From Magnetococcales bacterium (GTDB lineage: Bacteria > Pseudomonadota > Magnetococcia > Magnetococcales > JADFYX01), in contig PEAM01000025.1 in assembly GCA_002753565.1 (NCBI GenBank), positions 1-61,815 of the forward strand: 61,815 nt of DNA, given 5' to 3'. Positions 15,799 to 22,912 of this stretch are shown piece after piece. Under the pieces are notes generated by a model, which saw only the letters and a list, made by a program, of their open reading frames with translations, searched no databases and had not been told where the DNA came from. Numbering within the stretch: the first letter of the stretch is position 1; every line of letters begins with the position of its first letter. A program made the position numbers and the translations under genes.

Positions 15799-16635
15799 CT
15801 ACATCAGCAGATAAACAACCACACCCACCGAGGCCAGCCACAAATTGGTCATATTACTTACAACAATGTTCAACACCGAAGCCAGCGCCATATCTCGCCG
15901 CAGCAAAGCCAAAACCGACTTGAACTCCGGCCAACTGGTCAAGATGGAGAGAATAACAAAACCAATCACCCCTTTGGGCACTTGTGAAGAGTCGGAGGCA
16001 AACCCCACCACCGGATCCAGAAAATAGCCAGATAAGGTTAAAACAAGAATAGCCGGCCACATCCACACCTTGGCAATAGCCAACGCCTGTTCTTCTTCGG
16101 CGTCGGCCTCTGCCGGGCGCTTCAGAAACATCACCGCCGTCATCGGAACCAACAGCGCCACCCACAGCCAGTATTGGCTGGCATCGATCAGATAGAACCC
16201 ACCAGCAAACAGAATGGTCCCCAACATGGTAACGGAAAAGTAGAGGGGGGCCACCTTAAGAACCAAAACAACCCGCCCCACCAGCAGAGCCGCCACGCCC
16301 AGCAGCAGGGGGTTCATGTAGTTGGAACCCAAAGGGGTGGAAGCGGCAAAGAGAATATCCCCCCCAATCAGACCAACAATCACCACCAACGCCTCCGGAC
16401 CGTTGGTCAAAAAACCGGTCAGGGTGCCGATACCCGGCACATTTTTCAAGGTTTCGATCATAATTTCGATGGAGGTTCCCACCAAAAACATGATAAACAC
16501 CACCCCCAAAGCCCCCCAAAAAGAGGCCAGGATATCCCCATCATAAAGAAAAGCCGCCCCACAAAAGAAGAGCGCAACCAACACCCACGAAACCATGTCT
16601 ACCCAGTGGATAGAGCCCTTGATAAACTGCTTCAT
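15799..16635 (-). CDS. Calcium/cation antiporter (CaCA) family membrane protein
   Basis: 278 residues, almost entirely hydrophobic, with roughly ten membrane segments. It carries two diverged alpha repeats of the sodium/calcium exchanger family. The first is LTNGPEALVVI followed by STPLGSNYMNPLLL; the second is LTSWPEFKSVLAL followed by LNIVVSNMTNLWL. The central glutamates of both PE motifs, which bind the ion in known members, are kept. An acidic cytoplasmic loop (EADAEEEQ) separates the halves. The substrate (Ca2+, K+ or H+ exchange) cannot be read from sequence. It lies 28 bases upstream of the recombinase-like gene on the same strand. Confidence 0.72.
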   Translation of the reverse strand: MKQFIKGSIHWVDMVSWVLVALFFCGAAFLYDGDILASFWGALGVVFIMFLVGTSIEIMIETLKNVPGIGTLTGFLTNGPEALVVIVGLIGGDILFAASTPLGSNYMNPLLLGVAALLVGRVVLVLKVAPLYFSVTMLGTILFAGGFYLIDASQYWLWVALLVPMTAVMFLKRPAEADAEEEQALAIAKVWMWPAILVLTLSGYFLDPVVGFASDSSQVPKGVIGFVILSILTSWPEFKSVLALLRRDMALASVLNIVVSNMTNLWLASVGVVVYLLM

Positions 16636-16725
16636 TCACGTTACTCCACAGCACCTATTGTTCAGCCTGGGCTATTAACAGACAACAGCCTGATATTATA
16701 TAAATAAACTATAAAATAACAATCA

Positions 16726-17481
16726 TCAAAACACCTGGTCTGCCTCCGGATAGGATACCCGAGTCAAATAGAGCCCGACCGCCGGGGCCATGGGGCCGGC
16801 TTGCTGGCGATCCAGACTTTGCAAAACCGCTTGGATTCGATCCGGCTGCCAATCACCCAACCCCACCTTCACCAGGCTGCCAACCAGATTTCGGACCATA
16901 TGATATAAAAAAGCGTTGGCTCCAACCCTAACCAAAAGAAGGGGGCCTTCCTGGTCAAGCTGCAGAAGAGAGAGGGTTCTGACCGGGTTGGGAGCCGAGC
17001 AGGAGGCGGCACGAAAAGCCGAAAAATCGTGCGTACCCAACAGATATTCCGCCCCAGCCCGCATGGCAGACACATCCAAGGGTCGAGGATGGTGCCAGAC
17101 CCGCCCACGCTCCAACGCCGGCGGCTCTGCCCTGATAAACAGCTTATAACAGTACTCTCGGTAATAGGCAGAATAGCGCGCATGGAAGGTGTTCTCTACC
17201 TTTTCAGCCGCTAAAATGGTCAAGCCGGGGGGGGTCAAGGCGTTTAAGGCCCGAACAATCTCCCGAGTTGGGCGGTCACGGGGGGTATCAAAATGGGCTA
17301 CCTGAGCGGTGGCATGTACACCGGAATCGGTACGACCCGCCCCGATAACAGTCAGCTTGCCATTAAACAGTCGAGCCAAGGCCGACTCCAGCACCCCCTG
17401 CACCGTCTCATCCGTGGGCTGAATCTGCCAACCATGAAACAGAGCGCCATCATACTCCAATGTCAATCGAAATCGTGACAC
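16726..17481 (-). CDS. truA: tRNA pseudouridine(38-40) synthase
   Basis: Makes pseudouridine at positions 38-40 of the tRNA anticodon arm. 251 residues. The catalytic aspartate is Asp52 in GAGRTDSGVHA. Other family segments are LEYDGALFHGWQ at the N-terminus, FHARYSAYYREYCYKLF and FLYHMVRNLVG. The start is GTG at 17479-17481 with only a weak ribosome-binding site, but the alignment with family N-termini supports it. Confidence 0.96.
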   Translation of the reverse strand: MSRFRLTLEYDGALFHGWQIQPTDETVQGVLESALARLFNGKLTVIGAGRTDSGVHATAQVAHFDTPRDRPTREIVRALNALTPPGLTILAAEKVENTFHARYSAYYREYCYKLFIRAEPPALERGRVWHHPRPLDVSAMRAGAEYLLGTHDFSAFRAASCSAPNPVRTLSLLQLDQEGPLLLVRVGANAFLYHMVRNLVGSLVKVGLGDWQPDRIQAVLQSLDRQQAGPMAPAVGLYLTRVSYPEADQVF

Positions 17482-17495
17482 TATCGTAGCTTCAA

Positions 17496-17608
17496 TTTAA
17501 TCATGGCCACTCTCAGCTAAAAACCACAACCTGCCACCTTGCCAACGGCCCATCTTCAGCGACAGAAAAAACGCCATGGCCAGAAGCTGTTTTGAGTGGC
17601 CATTAAAT
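17496..17608. repeat. Imperfect inverted repeat between truA and the rnfH-like gene
   Basis: Fifteen-base arms, ATTTAATGGCCACTC and its complement, lie at about 17496-17512 and 17594-17608, the left arm carrying a 3-base insertion. They flank about 80 bases without a gene. The core 9 bases (17504-17512 and 17594-17602) match perfectly. It could be a long stem in the transcript or the remains of a small mobile element. Confidence 0.5.
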
Positions 17609-17623
17609 GGAAGGAGGTTCCCC

Positions 17624-18205
17624 TCAAAGCCCTGCAGCCGCCTTCTTGGCTTTGGCAGCCGCCACCTTGGCCTTGATGGCAGCCATTTTAGCAGCCTTGT
17701 CATCCACCCCACTCTCGGCGGCTACCTCGGTGGTCTCACCAGAAGCAGCGGCCTTCTTGGCTTTGGCGGCGGCCACTTTGGCCTTGATGGCGGCTATTTT
17801 AGCAGCCTTGTCATCCACCCCACTCTCGGCGGCTACCTCGGTGGTCTCACCAGAAGCAGCGGCCTTCTTGGCTTTGGCGGCGGCTACCTTGGCTTTCATG
17901 GCGGCAACCTTATCGGCAGGTGAAACCGCAGCCCCTGCTGCCGGCTTTTTGGAGGGAGGCCGACTTTTTTTAACCGGTTTTCCCAAGGCAGGACGATAGA
18001 TCTCTACCCGTTCCCCATCGGAAAGCTGATAATCCCCATCGACTATTTTCCCCCAAACCCCCAGCTTGCTTGCCTCAATCTGGATGGGAAACTTTGTTAA
18101 AATACCTGACTTTTCGACAGCCTGAAGCGCTGTTCCACCCTCATCCAGATCAACAGTTAAAACCACCTGCTCTTTAGCTTCGGCGTAGGCTACGGCTATT
18201 TTCAT
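17624..18205 (-). CDS. RnfH/UPF0125-like protein with Ala/Lys-rich repeat tail
   Basis: 193 residues. Residues 1-80 fit the ubiquitin-fold RnfH family: MKIAVAYAEAKEQ, EKSGILTKFP, GVWGKIVDGDYQLSDG and GERVEIYRPALG. After a basic Pro-rich linker the rest consists of tandem 37-residue units (KAKVAAAKAKKAAASGETTEVAAES and so on), present about 2.4 times and nearly identical at DNA level. Similar Ala/Lys repeats are known at the C-terminus of RnfC proteins, the membrane electron-transport partners after which RnfH is named. No rnf gene is in the window. The tail is probably a long charged helix. Divergent from the parA-like gene. Confidence 0.72.
   Translation of the reverse strand: MKIAVAYAEAKEQVVLTVDLDEGGTALQAVEKSGILTKFPIQIEASKLGVWGKIVDGDYQLSDGERVEIYRPALGKPVKKSRPPSKKPAAGAAVSPADKVAAMKAKVAAAKAKKAAASGETTEVAAESGVDDKAAKIAAIKAKVAAAKAKKAAASGETTEVAAESGVDDKAAKMAAIKAKVAAAKAKKAAAGL
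17641..17905 (-). repeat. 111-bp tandem repeat, about 2.4 copies
   Basis: The same sequence recurs with a period of 111 bases (starts near 17641, 17752 and 17863) inside the rnfH-like gene. It encodes 37-residue Ala/Lys-rich units. Copies differ at only a few positions, so the expansion is recent or kept uniform by recombination. Copy number is likely to vary between strains. Confidence 0.85.
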
Positions 18206-18464
18206 GAACCGGTTCTCCCTCTATGAAGAGTGTTCTACCTTGCCACTATTGTTGACAAAGAGTTAAACAGTATCCGTGACATCAACACAACCCTGACGAC
18301 GATCCCCAAATAAAGGATATGGATTTTTTTCCTGTCAAAAGAGAGATCATAGCCGCAATTACGCCTTTCTTTCAACCGACAAAGCCTTTATAGTTGATAA
18401 TTTCCAGGTGATGTTAACCTGTATTCAATCGGTCGGGGCTACAAATCGAGGAAAGTATAGCTTT
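18206..18464. other. Divergent promoter region between rnfH-like and parA-like genes
   Basis: 259 bases separating two divergently transcribed genes, so at least two promoters must lie here. A TTGACA hexamer is present at about 18253 on the plus strand, but no well-spaced -10 box follows it. A TATAGTTGATAATTT stretch near 18390 is a possible -10 for the parA-like gene. Confidence 0.35.
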
Positions 18465-19235
18465 ATGAAAATTTATTCCGTCTACAACATTAAGGGCGGT
18501 GTCGGTAAAACCACCACCTCCGTCAATCTGGCCTATCTGTCGGCCTCCGCTGGGGCTCGCTCCATGATCTGGGATCTGGACCCTCAGGGTGGCACCAGCT
18601 ATTACCTCTGCGTCAAACCCAAAGTCAAGGGGGGAGCCAAAGGGCTGATCCGCAAAAAACCGGCCTTCGACGATCTCCTAAAGATGACCGGCTACCCCAA
18701 TCTGGACCTGCTTCCGGCGGATATCTCCTACCGGAACATGGATCAATTCCTGGAAAGAGAGGATAAGCCTACCCACGGTCTTCATCGTATTTTGCGCCCT
18801 CTGCGTCATCAATACGATAATATTTTCCTCGACTGCCCTCCTGGACTGACAACCATCACTGAAAATGTGTTCCGGGTTACCGACGTTCTGTTGGTGCCGC
18901 TGATTCCCACACCACTCTCTTTACGGGCCTATAATCGTCTGGTGCAGTTTTTAGTCAAGCGCCGGACAAAAAAATTACAGGTCATACCCTTTTTCAACAT
19001 GGTCAACACCACCAAACCCATCCACCGGATTGTGACCAAAAACGTCCACGCCAAACACCCCATCTTTTTGCGTAACACCATTCCCGAGTCGACCATCATC
19101 GAGGCCATGGGTATCAAACGCTCCCCCATCTTTACCTATGCCAGAGAGTCAGATGAGGCCGATAGTTTCCGAGGTCTCTGGAAAGAGATCCAGCAAAGAG
19201 AAAACAGCAAAAAAAGAAAGAAAAAAACCGATTAG
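18465..19235 (+). CDS. ParA/MinD-family ATPase
   Basis: Deviant Walker A ATPase. NIKGGVGKTTTSVNLA lies near the N-terminus, the switch I region is WDLDPQGGTS, and the Walker B-like segment FLDCPPGLTTIT is typical of ParA-type partitioning or positioning proteins. The start is the ATG 18465-18467 with GAGGAAAG about 9 bases upstream, giving 256 residues; an upstream in-frame ATG at 18408 has no support. No parB gene, parS site or plasmid gene follows, so it is an orphan ParA. It may position a protein complex rather than segregate DNA (inference). The C-terminus is strongly basic (SKKRKKKTD). It is followed by a terminator. Confidence 0.88.
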   Translation: MKIYSVYNIKGGVGKTTTSVNLAYLSASAGARSMIWDLDPQGGTSYYLCVKPKVKGGAKGLIRKKPAFDDLLKMTGYPNLDLLPADISYRNMDQFLEREDKPTHGLHRILRPLRHQYDNIFLDCPPGLTTITENVFRVTDVLLVPLIPTPLSLRAYNRLVQFLVKRRTKKLQVIPFFNMVNTTKPIHRIVTKNVHAKHPIFLRNTIPESTIIEAMGIKRSPIFTYARESDEADSFRGLWKEIQQRENSKKRKKKTD

Positions 19236-19291
19236 GCTCTACCCACCAGTATCAACAGAACAGCAACCATTCAATCAGCCCCACACTATCC

Positions 19292-19329
19292 AAGAGAGCT
19301 TTTCCCGGTAAAAGGGAAAAGCTCTCTTT
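19292..19329 (+). terminator. Terminator after the parA-like gene
   Basis: Fifteen-bp stem (19292-19306 with 19314-19328, near perfect) with a 7-nt loop, running into TTTTTGG on the plus strand. It is placed about 55 bases after the stop codon. Confidence 0.85.
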
Positions 19330-19331
19330 TT

Positions 19332-19367
19332 GGTTTTGCCTGTCCAAACTGTTAGACAGGCAAAACC
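19332..19367. repeat. Perfect 13-bp inverted repeat next to the IS110 remnant
   Basis: GGTTTTGCCTGTC at 19332-19344 and its exact complement at 19355-19367 enclose a 10-nt loop. It directly follows the T-tract of the parA-like terminator and overlaps the broken end of the IS110-family recombinase remnant. It lacks a T-run on the plus strand, so it is not an obvious second terminator. Confidence 0.6.
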
Positions 19368-19516
19368 GATCCATGAATTCCATCAGCTTAGTGGCGTGTC
19401 AGTTTTTTCCGAAACACTGTCTTGCCATCTCGGTTGACGCCATGCAGTTGAAAAGATTGCTTGGCCAAATCAATTCCCAGTACCGCAATTCGTTTCTCTA
19501 CACTATTCTTATTCAT
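19335..19516 (-). pseudogene. IS110-family transposase, N-terminal remnant with frameshift
   Basis: On the minus strand from the ATG at 19514-19516 the frame reads VLGIDLAKQSFQLHGVNRDG and then KTVFRKKLTRH before a stop at 19388-19390. GIDLAK plus FQLHG is the RuvC-like opening of IS110-family recombinases, with the first catalytic aspartate. In the next frame the match seems to continue (KLMEFMDRF), so a frameshift and then a truncation ended the gene after about 60 codons. The remaining 280 or so codons and the serine domain are missing. About 110 bases of leader (19517-19630) also look IS-derived. Confidence 0.75.
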
Positions 19517-19640
19517 GGTTCACTCCGACTCCGTTTGATGGTTATTAGAAATTCCATCTTGGCACATAGATACCGTTATTGGGAGCGGGGCGGGCCATTC
19601 CATTAGTTAAAACCAGATTTGGACAACAGTTTAAGGCAAA
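19517..19640. mobile_element. Probable non-coding end of the IS110-family remnant
   Basis: Non-coding bases upstream of the truncated recombinase on the minus strand. In IS110-group elements this region holds the element end and encodes a guide (bridge) RNA. The motif AAACTGTTGTCCAAA near 19618-19632 (minus sense) partly recurs in the hairpin loop at 19340-19354 (GTCCAAACTGTT), which may mark element or target ends (inference). Confidence 0.4.
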
Positions 19641-19642
19641 GT

Positions 19643-19683
19643 CAACACCTTGGGAGGCCTTTCAGGCCCCAAAAACCCCACGC
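19643..19683. repeat. REP-like palindrome, copy 1
   Basis: Imperfect palindrome of TTGGGAGGCCT with AGGCCCCAA (19650-19672), followed by AAAACCCCACGC. The same architecture, a GGCC- or GCC-centred palindrome followed by an ACCCC run, occurs at 24657 and 37155 in other intergenic gaps, which suggests a dispersed repeat family. Confidence 0.4.
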
Positions 19684-19795
19684 TTTTATAATTAAAAAAA
19701 GCAAAGTCAAAGGCTTAGGAGCTTGGGCGCTTCCCAGACCCATCCGCAATCGTTTTGTACAAATTTGGTTTGAAATCTTTATAATGAGAATGACA

Positions 19796-19826
19796 AAAAA
19801 AGCCCCGGAAAATCCGGGGCTTTTTA
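19796..19826. terminator. Bidirectional terminator after pit
   Basis: A short perfect stem, AGCCCCGGA with TCCGGGGCT, flanked by A7 on the left and T5 on the right, so it can act in both directions. It ends the phoU-like/pit transcript coming from the right. No gene approaches from the left apart from the parA-like unit, which has its own terminator. Confidence 0.85.
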
Positions 19827-19860
19827 GTCTACATATTTAGAAACTTAACCGGTCTGACAA

Positions 19861-21135
19861 TCAACCAGAGGTGCCAAAGATACCCTTCAGACAGAAGAAG
19901 GTGATGGCAGAAGTAATACCCGCCGCAGGCAGAGTAACAACCCAGGATACGACGATATTTCCGATAACCCGAAGGTCAAGAGCACCGATACCACGTGCCA
20001 GGCCCACACCCATAACCGCACCCACCGCAATGTGAGTAGTGGAAACCGGCAGACCCGTCCGAGAAGCGAGAACCACGGTGGTTGCCGCTGCCAAGGTGGC
20101 ACAGTAACCACGGGTTGGAGTCAGCTCGGTAATTTTGGTACCAATGGTCTGCATAACCTTGTAACCCATGGTTGCCAGACCAACAACGATACCAGCACCA
20201 CCAAGAACAAGAATCCAGATTGGCAGTTCGGATTTCTGAGAAATCTCACCACCGGAGTTAACAATGGAGACAACCGCTGCCAGAGGCCCGATTCCGTTTG
20301 CCACATCGTTGGAACCGTGTGCAAAAGCCATGGCACAAGCGGTGAAGACCATCATTGGGGTGAACACTTTCTCCACACTGGCGTAATGGAACTCTTTATC
20401 TGCTGTCTCATCCATCTTGACGCGATCAATCATCACCTTACCAATGAAGGCAACAATGATACCGGCAATGGTGGCAATAATGAAGCTCTCACCCATGGTG
20501 AATTCCAGTTTCAGATGTTTCAAACCTTTAAACATACTGACCAGAACCACGATAAAGCCAACCAGGAACACATAGATCGGTCCCAAGGTCTTCGCTTTTC
20601 TGAACGGGTTATCGGTATTGAGAATGAAAGATCGGATACTCATCATCAGAACAAAGGCAATCACACCACCCAAAAGCGGGGATACCAACCAGGACATGAC
20701 GATTTTGCTAATCTTGGCCCAGTTAACAGCATCCATACCAATACCGGCCATGGCAAAACCAACCAACGCACCAACAATGGAGTGGGTGGTGGAGACAGGC
20801 CAGCCACGAGCGGTGGCAATCATCAACCAAACCGCCGCACCCAGAAGTGCACCCAACATACCGTAGACAAGAATCTCCGGCGAATTGACGATGGATTCAG
20901 GATTGATAATACCCTTACGGATGGTTTTAGTAACGGCACCACCGGCGATGAAAGCACCAGCGAACTCGAAAATAGCAGCGATGATAATCGCCTGCTTAAC
21001 GGTAACCGCACCGGAACCCACCGAGGTTCCCATTGCATTTGCGACGTCGTTTGCACCAATTCCCCAGGTCATATAGAACCCGAAGATCATTGCCAGGGCC
21101 ATAAAGACAGTCCCTGATTCTTGAATAATTTCCAT
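19861..21135 (-). CDS. pit: Inorganic phosphate transporter, PiT family
   Basis: Low-affinity phosphate (metal-phosphate) symporter of the inner membrane. 424 residues with about ten hydrophobic segments and the two PiT signatures, GANDVANAMGTSVGSGA near residue 28 and GSNDVANGIGP in the second half. The repeats LPVSTTHIAVGA and WPVSTTHSIVGA confirm the inverted duplicated fold. The gene follows the PhoU-like gene by 40 bases on the same strand; this pairing is standard for PiT transporters and suggests joint control. It ends at a bidirectional hairpin. Confidence 0.95.
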   Translation of the reverse strand: MEIIQESGTVFMALAMIFGFYMTWGIGANDVANAMGTSVGSGAVTVKQAIIIAAIFEFAGAFIAGGAVTKTIRKGIINPESIVNSPEILVYGMLGALLGAAVWLMIATARGWPVSTTHSIVGALVGFAMAGIGMDAVNWAKISKIVMSWLVSPLLGGVIAFVLMMSIRSFILNTDNPFRKAKTLGPIYVFLVGFIVVLVSMFKGLKHLKLEFTMGESFIIATIAGIIVAFIGKVMIDRVKMDETADKEFHYASVEKVFTPMMVFTACAMAFAHGSNDVANGIGPLAAVVSIVNSGGEISQKSELPIWILVLGGAGIVVGLATMGYKVMQTIGTKITELTPTRGYCATLAAATTVVLASRTGLPVSTTHIAVGAVMGVGLARGIGALDLRVIGNIVVSWVVTLPAAGITSAITFFCLKGIFGTSG

Positions 21136-21175
21136 GCGTGTCTCTCCAAATAATACTTAACGAAGTAATTTCAAT

Positions 21176-21856
21176 CTATCGGGCCAACAAAAGGCGCAGA
21201 CGATCACCAACTTTTTCAGCGTTTACAGACAACCCGCCAACCGAATTGATCAGTTGGTACCAAAAAACAACTGAAACCGGCTTGATCTCATCTTCATGAG
21301 CAAAAAGGTTGTTGATCAACTCTTTGGTCTGCTTGCTGTTATCCTTCTCAAGCTTGCCCAACACTTCGACCATTTCCAGGACACGAGTGGACTCACGACC
21401 GCCAAACCCCATCTCTACCAGTTCGTCCAACTCTTCGATGATCCCTGCAGACTGCTGGCAGGCTTTGACACAACTTTGGGTTAAAGCAACCAACGGCTCT
21501 CCCATGCCAACAGGAACCTCCATGTTGCGGGCGGAGATCAACTCGGCAATGTTTTCGGCAAGGTCGGCAATATCGTCTTGAAAATCGAGAAGCTCAAGCA
21601 GGTCACGACGATCAACCGGCATGAAAAGGCTTTTGGGTAAATGGGCACGGAGCTGATTTTTGGTCTCGTCAGCTTGGTTTTCCAAATCGACGATACGCCC
21701 GCGAATCTCTTTGATCTTAGCCTGATCGCCCGCATTCAGCGCTTCAAACAGACCGGGGATTTCACTGGCACACTCGACGACCTGCCGCATGTGTTGTTGA
21801 AGGGGTTTAAAAGGTGACTTTCCAAACAAGTTGGAGAGTGGGTTTGAGCTTCCCAT
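21176..21856 (-). CDS. PhoU-like DUF47 (TIGR00153-type) phosphate transport regulator
   Basis: Helical protein of about 226 residues, typically encoded with PiT transporters and thought to modulate their activity. Visible are SNPLSNLFGKSPFKPLQQHM at the start, FEALNAGDQAKIKEIRGRI, FMPVDRRDLLELLDFQDDIAD (PhoU-like metal-binding repeat) and KVGDRLRLLLAR at the end. The ATG for MGSSNPL is preceded by AAGGAGA about 7 bases upstream and is preferred over a TTG 17 codons earlier. It is the first gene of the two-gene phosphate unit, and its promoter should lie in the AT-rich spacer to the right. Confidence 0.9.
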   Translation of the reverse strand: MGSSNPLSNLFGKSPFKPLQQHMRQVVECASEIPGLFEALNAGDQAKIKEIRGRIVDLENQADETKNQLRAHLPKSLFMPVDRRDLLELLDFQDDIADLAENIAELISARNMEVPVGMGEPLVALTQSCVKACQQSAGIIEELDELVEMGFGGRESTRVLEMVEVLGKLEKDNSKQTKELINNLFAHEDEIKPVSVVFWYQLINSVGGLSVNAEKVGDRLRLLLAR

Positions 21857-22306
21857 ATGCTCGATTCTCCTTAAGATAAGGGGGTTGACTGTTCCAATCC
21901 AGAACAAAAAATATTAACAAAACTTAAAAGTTATTCTACATTTTTTTTTAGCTGAAATTGTGGTTCGAATAATTTTTTTTATTTCATATATTTATTTTAG
22001 GATCGACGCACATACTGGTTGCAATCGATCTCAACTGTACTGAATAATACACTCTAGACGATGTCGTTGTAAATATTTTATTTCGACATCGATTACTTTT
22101 TTATATCACATTGATTTAATTGTTTTTTTATTTATTTCGTTTTCTTAACATTGCAACCTTTATACTTTCATTAATTGTTTCTACTTTAGTTTTTGTGTGA
22201 TTATAGAGATATCCATACTATCCTTCTGTTTTTATTTGTAGTTTGCTTTTTTTGTTACTTTTTTTTAAAATTAATCATTACCTACTGATTTTTTGCTGTG
22301 GTGCCT
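21857..22306. other. AT-rich divergent intergenic region
   Basis: About 450 bases, strongly AT-rich compared with the flanks and full of T and A homopolymers, between the phosphate unit (leftward) and the FetAB-type unit (rightward). It holds no gene that I can find. An inverted repeat, CGATGTCG at 22059-22066 and CGACATCG at 22084-22091 with a 17-base spacer, is a candidate operator. Promoters for both units must be here. I see no Pho box or Fur box that I would defend. Confidence 0.55.
22059..22091. promoter_or_regulatory. Candidate operator inverted repeat
   Basis: Perfect 8-bp arms CGATGTCG and CGACATCG separated by 17 AT-rich bases, in the middle of a divergent promoter region. The GC-containing arms stand out from the AT-rich surroundings. 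No regulator can be assigned. Confidence 0.35.
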
Positions 22307-22912
22307 ATGTTAAATTCTCTTAAAATCGAAAATGTCCAAGCCGTAGCCGGACCGGTTTTTTCCCTGACCATTGCCGCCGGAGAGCTTCTCTGCCTGACCG
22401 GATCTTCCGGTTCTGGGAAAAGCCTGTTGCTGCGAGCCATTGCCGACCTGGATCCCTGTGCAGGCACAATCTGGTTTAACGACCGCAAACAGTCAGATAC
22501 CCCCGCTCCTCTCTGGCGAAGAGAGGTGGCCTTGCTCCAAGCTGTGAGCTATTGGTGGCATGATCGGGTGGGAGACCATTTCGACAAGCCCCAGGAAGCA
22601 ACGCCTGTCATGGAGGCGTTAGGACTCACCCGTGAGGTGATGGATTGGCATATCGAACGGATGTCAACAGGGGAGAGGCAGAGAATGTCCATTGTCCGGC
22701 TTCTTTTCAACCGACCATTGGTTCTGCTCTTGGACGAGCCTACGGCCAACCTGGACCCGACAACCAGTCGCCAGGTGGAATCCCTTATTCTCGACTACAA
22801 ACAGCGTCATCGCGTTCCGGTTCTCTGGGTCAGTCACGATTTAGATCAGGTCAAACGGGTGGCTGATCGCCATTTCGATATTCGGTCCAATCAACTTTTG
22901 GAGGTCAACTGA
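22307..22912 (+). CDS. ABC transporter ATP-binding protein, FetA/YbbL-like
   Basis: Cytoplasmic ATPase subunit of about 201 residues. Walker A is GSSGSGKSLLL, the signature loop is MSTGERQRMS, Walker B is LVLLLDEPTANLDP, and the switch histidine is in WVSHDLDQV. The ABC signature reads STGER in place of the usual SGGQ, as is common in this family. The start is uncertain (ATG 22307, or GTG 22298/22301) because no good ribosome-binding site is present. It abuts the permease gene (stop and ATG adjacent), so the two form one transporter. In E. coli the FetAB pair exports iron; the substrate here is inferred from that. Confidence 0.85.
   Translation: MLNSLKIENVQAVAGPVFSLTIAAGELLCLTGSSGSGKSLLLRAIADLDPCAGTIWFNDRKQSDTPAPLWRREVALLQAVSYWWHDRVGDHFDKPQEATPVMEALGLTREVMDWHIERMSTGERQRMSIVRLLFNRPLVLLLDEPTANLDPTTSRQVESLILDYKQRHRVPVLWVSHDLDQVKRVADRHFDIRSNQLLEVN

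Noticed and set aside
17641-17905. CRISPR or satellite array
   Set aside because: The 111-bp repeats are contiguous, in frame and encode a continuous Ala/Lys-rich tail.
18465-19235. Plasmid partition locus
   Set aside because: No parB, centromere repeats, replication or mobilisation gene is present, and the flanks are chromosomal housekeeping genes.
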